NCBI RefSeq assembly: GCF_002165305.2
Contig: NZ_CP032286.1
Location: 3,162,001 to 3,226,000, forward strand
Reading direction: 5' to 3'
Length of the DNA stretch: 64,000 nucleotides
Source of the DNA: Acinetobacter sp. WCHA55
Lineage (GTDB): Bacteria; Pseudomonadota; Gammaproteobacteria; Pseudomonadales; Moraxellaceae
Part shown: positions 29,085 through 36,893 of the stretch, in pieces
Layout of the letters: each line of letters starts with the position of its first letter
Position numbering within the stretch: position 1 is the first letter of the stretch
The notes under the pieces: model-generated
Told to the model about the DNA's origin: nothing
What the model saw: the letters and a program-made list of their open reading frames with translations, nothing else
The model's database searches: none
Made by a program: the position numbers and the translations under genes

Positions 29085-29103
29085 GATAATGATTCGCATC
29101 TTT
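29085..29103. promoter_or_regulatory. Fur box upstream of feoA
   Basis: Starting GATAATGATTCGCAT, this matches the 19-bp Fur consensus at 13 positions by my alignment. A weaker GAGAATGATTAC lies at 29122-29133, between this box and xerC. Iron repression of feo by Fur is established in many bacteria; here it is inferred. Confidence 0.6.
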
Positions 29104-29198
29104 TATAACACATCGACAAGCGAGAATGATTACACTACATTGAATAAAATCCCTATTCCTTGTTTTTTGTATTTCCATGATGGTGTACTTGAGAGCTT

Positions 29199-30116
29199 AT
29201 GTTAAATAAAAAACCGCGTGTGCCTGCGCCTGTTCAAATTCCAACTCAGCTCAGTTTTTTACACGGCTTTAAAGATTATCTCATCGCACAAACCGTCAGC
29301 CCACACACCCGAAATGCGTATCTCTCTGACTTATTGCAGTGTAGCGAGTGTAGTCAGGTGAGCATGCCTGAATGGAGCAGTGACGATGTCGCCGATGTTC
29401 TATTAACCCTCACCAAGCAAGGAAAAAGCCCGCGCTCCATTGCGCGCTGTATGTCTGCTCTGCGTTCTTTTTTTAAGTTTCTACGGGAACAAAAACTGCG
29501 CTCAGACAACCCTGTCGCGTTGCATAAAACACCCAAAATTGGCCGCGCACTGCCTAAAGATTTGTCTGAGCAAGACGTAGATGCCTTAATTCAAGCTCCA
29601 GATATTGAAACCGCTCTTGGACTTCGTGATCGTGCCATGTTTGAAGTGTTATATGCCTGTGGGCTACGCGTATCTGAGCTACTGAACTTACGCCTAGACT
29701 TAATCAATTTAAAACAAGGCTATTTAAGAATTACGGGTAAGGGTAATAAAGAGAGACTGGTGCCTTTAGGGCAAATCGCAGTGGAGTGGGTTGAAAAATA
29801 CTTAATTGAATCACGTCCACAATTATATAAATCTGCAACCGACTATCTGTTTCTCACTCAACATGGGGGCATTATGAGTCGGCAAAATTTTTGGTACGCT
29901 ATTAAACGCTATGCCTTACAAGCAGGGATTCAAGCTGAACTGTCTCCACACACCTTACGACATGCTTTTGCAACGCATTTACTCAATCACGGTGCGGACT
30001 TGCGTGTAGTGCAAATGCTCCTAGGACATAGCGACCTGTCCACAACACAAATTTATACCCATGTCGCACAAGTGCGTATGCAACAACTGCACGCCAGCCA
30101 TCACCCAAGGGCTTAA
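29199..30116 (+). CDS. xerC: Tyrosine site-specific recombinase XerC
   Basis: 305 residues. A SAM-like core-binding domain (residues about 18-105) is followed by the catalytic domain with Arg in CGLRVSELL, Lys in GKGNKER, HTLRHAFATHLL, LLGHSDLSTTQIYTH and the nucleophilic Tyr in the last motif. XerC acts with XerD at dif to resolve chromosome dimers, and at plasmid pdif sites in Acinetobacter. XerD is similar; the N-terminal part and genomic place favour XerC. It is divergent from feoA. Confidence 0.88.
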   Translation: MLNKKPRVPAPVQIPTQLSFLHGFKDYLIAQTVSPHTRNAYLSDLLQCSECSQVSMPEWSSDDVADVLLTLTKQGKSPRSIARCMSALRSFFKFLREQKLRSDNPVALHKTPKIGRALPKDLSEQDVDALIQAPDIETALGLRDRAMFEVLYACGLRVSELLNLRLDLINLKQGYLRITGKGNKERLVPLGQIAVEWVEKYLIESRPQLYKSATDYLFLTQHGGIMSRQNFWYAIKRYALQAGIQAELSPHTLRHAFATHLLNHGADLRVVQMLLGHSDLSTTQIYTHVAQVRMQQLHASHHPRA

Positions 30117-30150
30117 GACTTTTATCATTCATATATTTAACGCTGTTTTA

Positions 30151-30192
30151 GTACGAAGACTACGAAGTATTACCGGGTTCCGTACTTTTTTT
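30151..30192 (+). terminator. Possible weak terminator of xerC
   Basis: GTACG (30151-30155) can pair with CGTAC (30181-30185), or AAGTA with TACTT closer in, directly before seven T. The stem is short, so the call is tentative. Confidence 0.4.
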
Positions 30193-30242
30193 GCTATGCT
30201 TGGCGCTCTGTTTTTATAAAGTTAAAAGAAAAAGGGTTATCT

Positions 30243-31052
30243 ATGTTATTTACCCGTAAACCATTGTTCATTGCCTGTGCCATTGCTTCAAGTGTTCTAT
30301 TTACAGCATGCTCAAATAACACTGAAGAAAAAAAACAAGACTCTTTAACGGCAAGCGCACCAGCAACAGGTGAAGCGTCGACTTTGACGGAACGTAATGC
30401 AAAGCAACGTTTAATTGATACCCTTCAAAATCATTTCAAAACAGCCAATATCAATGCCAAAATCATCGATATCAAAACCACTGAAGTGCCAAATTTATTT
30501 TGGGTCAATCTTGAAGGGATGAGTTCGGTTTATACCACTGCAGATGGTAAATATATTATCCAAGGTGATGTGATTCGTTTGGGCGATAAAACCCTCCACA
30601 ACGTCAGTGACAACCTGCAAGCTGAAGCCAACAAAAAGCTTCTAGCTGGGCTCAAAACCGAAGACCTGCTGGTTTACAAAGCCAAAGGCAAGACCAAGCA
30701 TGTGGTTTATGTCTTTACCGATGCCAGCTGCCCTTACTGCCATAAACTGCATGAGCACATTCCTGAAATCACAGCTCAAGGTGTCGAGGTGCGTTACATT
30801 GCATGGCCACGTGGCGAGCAGTTCATGCCTGCTATGGAAAGCGTGTGGTGTAGTGCAGACCGTCAAGCTGCGTTTGATCAAGCCATTTCAGGTGTTCAAC
30901 TGCCACCTGCAACCTGTAAAAATCCAGTGCGGGATCAATACCAATTAGGTCTAAACATGGGCGTAAATGGTACGCCTGCGATTTATAACGAAGATGGTGA
31001 ATATCTCGGTGGCTATTTGACACCAAGTGAATTATTAAATCGACTTAAATAA
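30243..31052 (+). CDS. dsbC: DsbC-like thiol:disulfide interchange protein, predicted lipoprotein
   Basis: 269 residues. A thioredoxin-fold C-terminal domain carries the active site CPYC (DASCPYCHKLH near residue 161), with the cis-Pro in NGTPAIY. An N-terminal dimerisation domain (about residues 55-125) precedes it. DsbC isomerises wrong disulfides in the periplasm. The signal ends LFTAC|SNN, a lipobox with Phe at -3, followed by a Ser/Thr/Ala linker, so the protein may be lipid-anchored, unlike soluble E. coli DsbC. ISAba1 is inserted 31 bp past its stop. Confidence 0.85.
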   Translation: MLFTRKPLFIACAIASSVLFTACSNNTEEKKQDSLTASAPATGEASTLTERNAKQRLIDTLQNHFKTANINAKIIDIKTTEVPNLFWVNLEGMSSVYTTADGKYIIQGDVIRLGDKTLHNVSDNLQAEANKKLLAGLKTEDLLVYKAKGKTKHVVYVFTDASCPYCHKLHEHIPEITAQGVEVRYIAWPRGEQFMPAMESVWCSADRQAAFDQAISGVQLPPATCKNPVRDQYQLGLNMGVNGTPAIYNEDGEYLGGYLTPSELLNRLK

Positions 31053-31074
31053 CTAATTTTTATTTGTTATTTAA

Positions 31075-31083
31075 CTAATATTT
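31075..31083 (+). repeat. Target-site duplication, left copy
   Basis: The 9-bp sequence CTAATATTT directly abuts the left end of the insertion sequence and is repeated exactly at 32264-32272. Nine bases is the duplication length of ISAba1. Confidence 0.95.
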
Positions 31084-31101
31084 CTCTGTACACGACAAAT
31101 T

Positions 31102-32192
31102 TCACAGAACCCTTATCCTATCAGGATTCTGCTTTCTTAAAATTGCCAAAATTTCCTTAAACTCTTCTTTTTTCCCAAAACCAATTAAACGCTGAATCGC
31201 CATTTGAACATAGTCTAAACCATAGCGAAATAAACTCATTGAGAGTCGTCCATGCTTCTTTATTTTTATCGCTTTTTTTTGATTATGTTGCCATTCACCC
31301 GTTAAGTAACACCAACAGAAGCTTATAGCTAACACCGCAATCAATTTTTTCACTCGTCTAGGGTCTGTCAAGCGCGTATTTTCAAGATTAAACCCGCGTC
31401 CTTTGAGACAACTGAATAAGGTTTCAATTTCCCAGCGTAATGCATAATCCTGAATAGCATTGGCATTAAACTGAGGAGAAACGACGAGTAAAAGCTCTCC
31501 ATTTTCTAACTGTAGTGCACTTATATATAGTTTCACCCGACCAACCAAAATCCGTCGTTTACGACATTCAATTTGACCAACTTTAAGATGGCGAAATAAA
31601 TCACTAATTTTATGATTCTTTCCTAAATGATTGGTGACAATGAAGTTTTTTTAACACGAATGCAGAAGTTGATGTCTTGTTCAATTAACCATGTAAACCA
31701 CTGCTCACCGATAAACTCTCTGTCTGCGAACACATTCACAATACGGTCTTTACCAAAAATGGCTATAAAGCGTTGAATCAAAGCAATACGCTCTTTCGTA
31801 TCTGAATTTCCACGTTTATTAAGCAATGTCCAAAGGATAGGTATCGCTATTCCACGATAAACGATTGCGAGCATCAGGATATTAATATTTCGTTTTCCCC
31901 ATTTCCAATTGGTTCTATCTAAAGTCAGTTGCACTTGGTCGAATGAAAACATATTGAAAATCAACTGAGAAATTTGACGATAATCAAAATACTGACCTGC
32001 AAAGAAGCGCTGCATACGTCGATAAAATGATTGTGGTAAACACTTGATGGGCAAGGCTTTAGATGCAGAAGAAAGATTACATGTTTGCTTTAAAATAATC
32101 ACAAGCATGATGAGCGCAAAGCACTTTAAATGTGACTTGTTCCATTTTAGAGATTTGTTTAAGATAAGATATAACTCATTGAGATGTGTCAT
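31102..32192 (-). CDS. ISAba1 transposase (two frames joined by -1 frameshift)
   Basis: The first frame (32192-31623, 189 residues) contains two DDE aspartates (TLDRTNW and FADREFIGEQW). The second frame (to 31102) contains the IS4 YREK signature: Y-2-R-3-E-6-K in YALRWEIETLFSCLK. At a run of seven A on the coding strand (31646-31652) a -1 slip joins VKK of frame one to NFIVTNHLGK of frame two, giving a continuous product of about 363 residues. The same split is described for ISAba1 (189 and about 178 residues), so this is programmed frameshifting, not decay. Confidence 0.9.
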
Positions 32193-32203
32193 AGTATTCG
32201 TCG

Positions 32204-32231
32204 TTAGAAAACAATTATTGTGACATTATTT
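32204..32231 (+). promoter_or_regulatory. ISAba1 outward promoter facing hom
   Basis: -35 TTAGAA (32204-32209), a 16-bp spacer, and -10 TTATTT (32226-32231). These are the hexamers and spacing reported for the outward promoter with which ISAba1 activates ampC and OXA genes. Here it points at hom, whose start lies 139 bp downstream. Confidence 0.85.
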
Positions 32232-32263
32232 CAATGAGTTATCTATTTTTGTCGTGTACAGAG

Positions 32264-32272
32264 CTAATATTT
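32264..32272 (+). repeat. Target-site duplication, right copy
   Basis: CTAATATTT, identical to the copy at 31075-31083. Confidence 0.95.
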
Positions 32273-32370
32273 ATAGTTAAACATAAAGTTATTTCTTTCC
32301 TAGAGTCTCACAGTTTTTTTAGCTATGATCTAAGCTTGATTTAATATTTATAAGTAAATTGGAGTGTGAC

Positions 32371-33675
32371 GTGAAACCAGTTCGTCTGGCAATCCTCGGT
32401 CTTGGTACTGTGGGTGGTGGTGCCCTTAAACTACTAAAAGAAAATGCTGCTGAGATTAAACGTCGCACCGGTCGAGAAATTCAAATTACTTATGTCGGCA
32501 CACGTCGTCCACGTCCAGATTTAGAGCTTGATCCAAGTATTAAACAAAGCTCAGATTTGTTAGATATTGTGCGTCAGCCTGATGTCGACGTTGTGGTTGA
32601 AGTTATGGGTGGCATCCACCCTGCTTATGAAGTGATTAAGGAAGCCATTCTTCACGGTAAGCAAGTCGTTACAGCAAACAAAGCCTTACTGGCTGAACAT
32701 GGTAATGAGCTGTTCAAACTAGCGGATGACAATGCGGTGCAAATCGCCTATGAAGCTGCGGTTGCAGGTGGTATTCCGATTATTAAAGTCATGCGTGAAG
32801 GTTTAGCTGCCAACCGTATAGACTGGTTAGCAGGTATTATCAACGGGACAGGAAACTTCATCCTGACTGAAATGCGTGAAAAAGGTCGTGCTTTTGCAGA
32901 TGTGCTCAAAGAAGCGCAGGAACTCGGCTATGCCGAAGCAGATCCAACCTTTGACGTTGAAGGCATTGATGCTGCACACAAACTGACACTATTGGCATCT
33001 ATTGCCTTTGGTATCCCGCTTCAATTCGATAAAGTCTTTACAGAAGGCATCAGCAAGGTCACTGCGCAAGATGTAAAATATGCTGAAGAACTGGGTTTCC
33101 GTATCAAACACTTGGGTATTGCCCGTCGTGCTGAAAACGGCATTGAACTCCGTGTACATCCAACGTTGATTCCTGAAGAGCAATTGATTGCCAATGTGAA
33201 CGGTGTGAAGAATGCCGTATTGGTTCAAGCACATGCTGTCGGCCCAACATTGTATTACGGTGCAGGTGCAGGTGCAGGTCCAACCGCTTCTGCCGTGGTT
33301 GCAGACGTGATTGATATTGTCCGTGACATTTCTTATACCGAAGATGGTGCAGGAACAATTCCGCAATTGGCTTTTGAAGCATTAGCAGACTTACCTATTC
33401 TGCCACGTGAAGAAATGACCACAGGCTATTACATCCGTATTAATGCTGAAGATCAAACAGGTGTTTTGGCCGATGTCACCACAATTCTAAGCCGTGCTGG
33501 TATTAGTATTGATGCCATCATGCAGCAATCTCGCTTAAAAGACCTGATTCCAATCGTGATTTTGACTGATCCAGTCAAAGAATCAAAAATGGATGAGGCT
33601 CTTGCTCAAATTCAAGCCTTACCCGTCATTCATGGCGAAATCGTGCGAATTCGTTTAGAATCGCTTGATAATTAA
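32371..33675 (+). CDS. hom: Homoserine dehydrogenase
   Basis: 434 residues from GTG at 32371, seven bases after GGAG; a TTG four codons earlier is rejected. It reduces aspartate semialdehyde to homoserine, the branch point to threonine and methionine. An N-terminal NAD(P)-binding GLGTVGGG, the catalytic domain (NGTGNFILTEM, AEADPTFDVEGIDAAHKL) and a C-terminal ACT domain (from about residue 350, DQTGVLADVTTIL) that senses threonine are all present. thrC follows 65 bp on. ISAba1 sits immediately upstream. A native -10 may remain at 32324-32329 (TATGAT), so both native and IS-driven transcription are possible. Confidence 0.96.
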   Translation: MKPVRLAILGLGTVGGGALKLLKENAAEIKRRTGREIQITYVGTRRPRPDLELDPSIKQSSDLLDIVRQPDVDVVVEVMGGIHPAYEVIKEAILHGKQVVTANKALLAEHGNELFKLADDNAVQIAYEAAVAGGIPIIKVMREGLAANRIDWLAGIINGTGNFILTEMREKGRAFADVLKEAQELGYAEADPTFDVEGIDAAHKLTLLASIAFGIPLQFDKVFTEGISKVTAQDVKYAEELGFRIKHLGIARRAENGIELRVHPTLIPEEQLIANVNGVKNAVLVQAHAVGPTLYYGAGAGAGPTASAVVADVIDIVRDISYTEDGAGTIPQLAFEALADLPILPREEMTTGYYIRINAEDQTGVLADVTTILSRAGISIDAIMQQSRLKDLIPIVILTDPVKESKMDEALAQIQALPVIHGEIVRIRLESLDN

Positions 33676-33678
33676 TCG

Positions 33679-33712
33679 GGTTGAGGGAAAGACACTTGTT
33701 CTCCCCCTCACC
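33679..33712 (+). repeat. Imperfect palindrome between hom and thrC
   Basis: GGTTGAGGG (33679-33687) can pair with CCCCTCACC (33704-33712), imperfectly. It resembles in composition the C/G-rich element before gluQ and may be a decayed REP-like copy. Confidence 0.3.
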
Positions 33713-33740
33713 AAGCTCTACACACAATTGGAACATCATC

Positions 33741-34880
33741 ATGTCGAATGCCAATCGTTATACTGGTTTAGTTGACCGTTATCGCGACCGTTTACCAGTG
33801 TCTGCAACTACTCGCGCTATTTCTTTGGGTGAAGGTAATACGCCACTGATTAAACTTGAGAACATTCCACGTTTAATTGGCAAAAATGTTGAAATTTATG
33901 TGAAGTACGAGGGCTTAAACCCGACTGGTTCATTTAAAGACCGTGGTATGACCATGGCAGTCACTAAAGCCGTTGAAGAAGGCTCAAAAGCGATTATTTG
34001 TGCATCTACAGGGAATACCTCTGCAGCGGCAGCAGCTTATGCTGCACGTGCTGGCATCAAAGCATTCGTTTTAATCCCTGAAGGCAAAATTGCCATGGGT
34101 AAAATGGCACAAGCGATGATGTATGGTGCGATTACTATGCAAATCCGCGGTAACTTTGATGACGGTATGCGTTTGGTCAAAGAAATTGCCGATAAAGCAC
34201 CTGTAACGATCGTAAACTCTATCAACCCATACCGTTTGCAAGGTCAAAAAACCATTGCTTATGAAATCGTCGATGAGTTAGGTCGTGCACCAGATTACCA
34301 CTGCCTACCAGTAGGTAACGCAGGAAACATTACTGCACACTGGATGGGTTATACCGAAGCAGTTGCCAATCAACCTGCAGATCAATTTGAGCAAGTGATT
34401 TACGATGCTGAAACTGATCAATTCACAGGCCCAAAACCTGAAGGCTTACCAACCATGGTCGGTTATCAGGCAGCTGGTGCTGCACCATTCTTACGTGGTG
34501 CACCCGTTGAGAACCCTGAAACAGTTGCAACAGCAATTCGTATTGGTAATCCACAAAGCTGGAACCATGCTAAAGCGGTGGTTCGTGACTCTCAAGGTTG
34601 GTTCGATGAACTGACTGATGCAGAAATTTTAGAAGCACAGCGTTTACTTTCAATGTATGAAGGTGTCTTTGTAGAACCTGCTTCTGCAGCATCGATTGGC
34701 GGTGCAATCCGTGACATCAAAGCAGGTAAAATTGCGGAAGGTTCTGTGATTGTCTGTACCGTGACAGGTAATGGTCTAAAAGACCCTGATACTGCGATCA
34801 AACAATGTTCTGATGCGGTCATGCTTTCAATCGATGCAACTTTAGAACAAGTTCGCGATTCAATTCTTTCAAACATGTAA
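33741..34880 (+). CDS. thrC: Threonine synthase
   Basis: 379 residues from the ATG at 33741; the longer frame begins in the intergenic palindrome and is rejected. It converts O-phosphohomoserine to threonine with pyridoxal phosphate. The PLP lysine is in NPTGSFKDRGM near residue 58, with ASTGNTSAAAAAYAARAG and the glycine-rich PVGNAGNI phosphate-binding loop. It is of the short type without the N-terminal extension of E. coli ThrC. It is co-directional with hom and ends at a strong terminator. Confidence 0.96.
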   Translation: MSNANRYTGLVDRYRDRLPVSATTRAISLGEGNTPLIKLENIPRLIGKNVEIYVKYEGLNPTGSFKDRGMTMAVTKAVEEGSKAIICASTGNTSAAAAAYAARAGIKAFVLIPEGKIAMGKMAQAMMYGAITMQIRGNFDDGMRLVKEIADKAPVTIVNSINPYRLQGQKTIAYEIVDELGRAPDYHCLPVGNAGNITAHWMGYTEAVANQPADQFEQVIYDAETDQFTGPKPEGLPTMVGYQAAGAAPFLRGAPVENPETVATAIRIGNPQSWNHAKAVVRDSQGWFDELTDAEILEAQRLLSMYEGVFVEPASAASIGGAIRDIKAGKIAEGSVIVCTVTGNGLKDPDTAIKQCSDAVMLSIDATLEQVRDSILSNM

Positions 34881-34892
34881 TTGAAAGAAGAA

Positions 34893-34922
34893 AAAAAAGC
34901 CCTGCAGATGCAGGGCTTTTTT
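34893..34922. terminator. Bidirectional terminator thrC / pbpG
   Basis: AAAAGCCCTGC pairs with GCAGGGCTTTT around 34895-34920, with A- and T-runs on both sides. It serves thrC on the plus strand and pbpG on the minus strand. Confidence 0.9.
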
Positions 34923-34965
34923 ATGACTCAATTTTTGTTGTTGAGTGAACAAAAACAAAGTCGGG

Positions 34966-36021
34966 TTAAATACGTTTTGGTAATTGGCTTGCCCAGTTCA
35001 TTAGGCGCGTTGCATCATTGGTGCGTGCTGCAGATGAATCTGCGCCCAATAATACCACCACTGCTGGACGGTTATTTAAAGTGGTATGCATGACCACACA
35101 ACGACCGGCTTCATTAATGAAACCTGTTTTTGAAATATTAATATTCCAACCACCATTACGAACCAAGGCATTGGTATTGTTTGACTTCAATACACGATAA
35201 CCCAAGTTAAAGTCATAGCTTGCGGTGGTTGAGAACTGACGAATCAGACCATACTGAGATGCGGCATTGACCAAAATACCCAAATCACGTGCTGAAGCGA
35301 CATTACCCGGATGTAAACCTGTTGACTCCATATAATGCGTTGAACTCATGCCCAAAGATTTTGCTTTGGCATTCATCGCAGCGACAAAAGCTGAACGTCC
35401 ACCCGGATACGTCCGTGCAAGCGCAGCCGCTGCTGGGTTTTCTGACTTCATTAATGCAAATAACAACGCCTCTGCACGGTTCATACTATCCCCTGCACGC
35501 AGTGACGAGCTTGAACTTTTACAGCCTGAACACGAAAAGTCTGCTTGCTGTAAAGTAATGTTTTCAGACATATTTAAACGCGCATCTGAAATCACCACTG
35601 CCGTCATCAGTTTAGTAATCGAAGCAATCGGTAGCGCGGTATTACTGTTTTTACTGTACAGCACTTCACCTGTATTGCCATCCATCACCAGAGCTGCACG
35701 AGCATTCACACTAGGTTGGTTGGAATATTTCGACGTATCGAAAATTTGTACCGTTTTCGAGGTACTGTTGTTCGTCACCACACCGTTGGAACTACGAATA
35801 CTGGTGGTGACTTTTGTTGAACCCTGAGGAGCGTACTCTTCAGGATCTTCCATCATCTGATCATTCAGAAGCTGTTCTGCATCTGCAGCAGACCAGCTCA
35901 TGCTTGCTTGACTAGACCCCGAGTCCGGGTTCATCACCAAATCTGCAAAACTATGGGTACTGACCGTCGTTACAATCGACCATCCCAATAGATGCATTAA
36001 AAATTTATTTGATTTTTTCAC
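34966..36021 (-). CDS. pbpG: D-alanyl-D-alanine endopeptidase (PBP7/8 type)
   Basis: 351 residues with a signal peptide ending near residue 26 (HSFADLV). The penicillin-binding motifs are SITK near residue 133 (nucleophile Ser), SEN near residue 190 and KTG near residue 309. Low-molecular-mass PBP7 cleaves D-Ala-meso-DAP cross-links in peptidoglycan. A Ser/Thr/Asn-rich, about 90-residue segment separates the signal from the catalytic domain. The gene is monocistronic and divergent from gacA. In A. baumannii PbpG is linked to serum survival (established knowledge). Confidence 0.92.
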   Translation of the reverse strand: MKKSNKFLMHLLGWSIVTTVSTHSFADLVMNPDSGSSQASMSWSAADAEQLLNDQMMEDPEEYAPQGSTKVTTSIRSSNGVVTNNSTSKTVQIFDTSKYSNQPSVNARAALVMDGNTGEVLYSKNSNTALPIASITKLMTAVVISDARLNMSENITLQQADFSCSGCKSSSSSLRAGDSMNRAEALLFALMKSENPAAAALARTYPGGRSAFVAAMNAKAKSLGMSSTHYMESTGLHPGNVASARDLGILVNAASQYGLIRQFSTTASYDFNLGYRVLKSNNTNALVRNGGWNINISKTGFINEAGRCVVMHTTLNNRPAVVVLLGADSSAARTNDATRLMNWASQLPKRI

Positions 36022-36236
36022 TTTTCTTCACTCAACTTCATAACCCATAAGATACATTTGCGTATTCACGCCAATATGCCTTACATTTGTACACAATGCG
36101 AACAGCATTGCTGTCGACAGCGTGCATATCTTTTCAAATAAGCCTAAGAATAGGATTGCTAATTTTGTCGTTTCATTGCAAGCTTATTTTGCTTTATGTA
36201 ACAAAAAATATGTTTTTTATAGTGAGGAAGAGCTAG

Positions 36237-36872
36237 GTGATCACAGTTTTAGTGGTAGATGACCATGAGTTAGTACGTACAGGGATTTGTCGAATGCTCG
36301 AGGACCATGCCGATGTTCAAGTCATTGGCCAAGCTGAATCTGGTGAAGAAGCAATTAACCTCGTCCGTCAACATCACCCAAATGTGGTTCTGTTAGACGT
36401 CAACATGCCAGGCATTGGTGGAGTTGAAACCACACGCCGCTTACTGCAAACCGCACCCGAAACCAAAGTATTGGCGGTTAGTGGCCTAGCAGAAGAACCT
36501 TATCCTTCCCTGTTACTCAAAGCTGGCGCCAAAGGCTACATTACCAAGGGTGCACCTGTGACTGAAATGGTACGCGCCATCAATAAAGTCATGCAAGGCG
36601 GCAAATATTTCAGCGCTGACATTGCTGAACAACTGGCCAGCTCTTATTTGTCTGATACTCAAACCTCGCCTTTTGATGCTTTATCTGAACGTGAAATGCA
36701 GGTGGCGATGATGGTCGTGAATTGCATCAGTGCACAGGAAATTTCTGACAAGCTTTTTGTCAGCGTAAAAACAGTCAATACCTACCGTTACCGAATTTTT
36801 GAAAAGCTCAACATCGACAGTGATGTGAAACTGACCCACCTCGCTATTCGTTATGGTTTAATCAAACCTTAA
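36237..36872 (+). CDS. gacA: LuxR-type response regulator GacA/UvrY
   Basis: 211 residues from GTG at 36237, preceded by GAGGAAGAG. The receiver domain has DD at residues 8-9, phospho-acceptor Asp54 in VVLLDVNMPG, and a Lys in GYITKGAP. The C-terminal LuxR helix-turn-helix runs SEREMQVAMMVVN to KTVNTYRYRIFEKL. GacA, activated by the GacS kinase, controls Csr small RNAs, motility and virulence. No gacS is nearby. pilS starts 21 bp after its stop, so the three regulators may be co-transcribed. Confidence 0.9.
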   Translation: MITVLVVDDHELVRTGICRMLEDHADVQVIGQAESGEEAINLVRQHHPNVVLLDVNMPGIGGVETTRRLLQTAPETKVLAVSGLAEEPYPSLLLKAGAKGYITKGAPVTEMVRAINKVMQGGKYFSADIAEQLASSYLSDTQTSPFDALSEREMQVAMMVVNCISAQEISDKLFVSVKTVNTYRYRIFEKLNIDSDVKLTHLAIRYGLIKP

Positions 36873-36893
36873 TGCACGCAGACTAATACCCGC

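Larger units (their letters stand above)
31084..32263 (-). mobile_element. ISAba1-type insertion sequence (IS4 family), complete
   Basis: 1180 bp bounded by 16-bp perfect terminal inverted repeats (CTCTGTACACGACAAA at 31084-31099 and its complement at 32248-32263) and a 9-bp target duplication. The length, ends, two-frame transposase and duplication size are those of ISAba1. The transposase reads on the minus strand, away from hom, while the right end carries the known outward promoter reading into hom. Intact ends, perfect duplication and open frames suggest a recent, still active copy. Exact identity to the reference needs an ISfinder comparison. Confidence 0.95.

Noticed and set aside
29019..29099. 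27-residue N-terminal extension of FeoA
   Set aside because: It would be translated across the promoter and Fur-like sites; the family starts at the (V/M)RLSDLK segment.
31102..32192. Transposase frames read as a pseudogene
   Set aside because: The two frames overlap at a run of seven A and rejoin by a -1 slip with all catalytic motifs kept, as known for ISAba1.
32989..33366. Antisense open frame within hom
   Set aside because: Shadow of the highly conserved homoserine dehydrogenase frame; Cys/His/Trp-rich low-quality composition.
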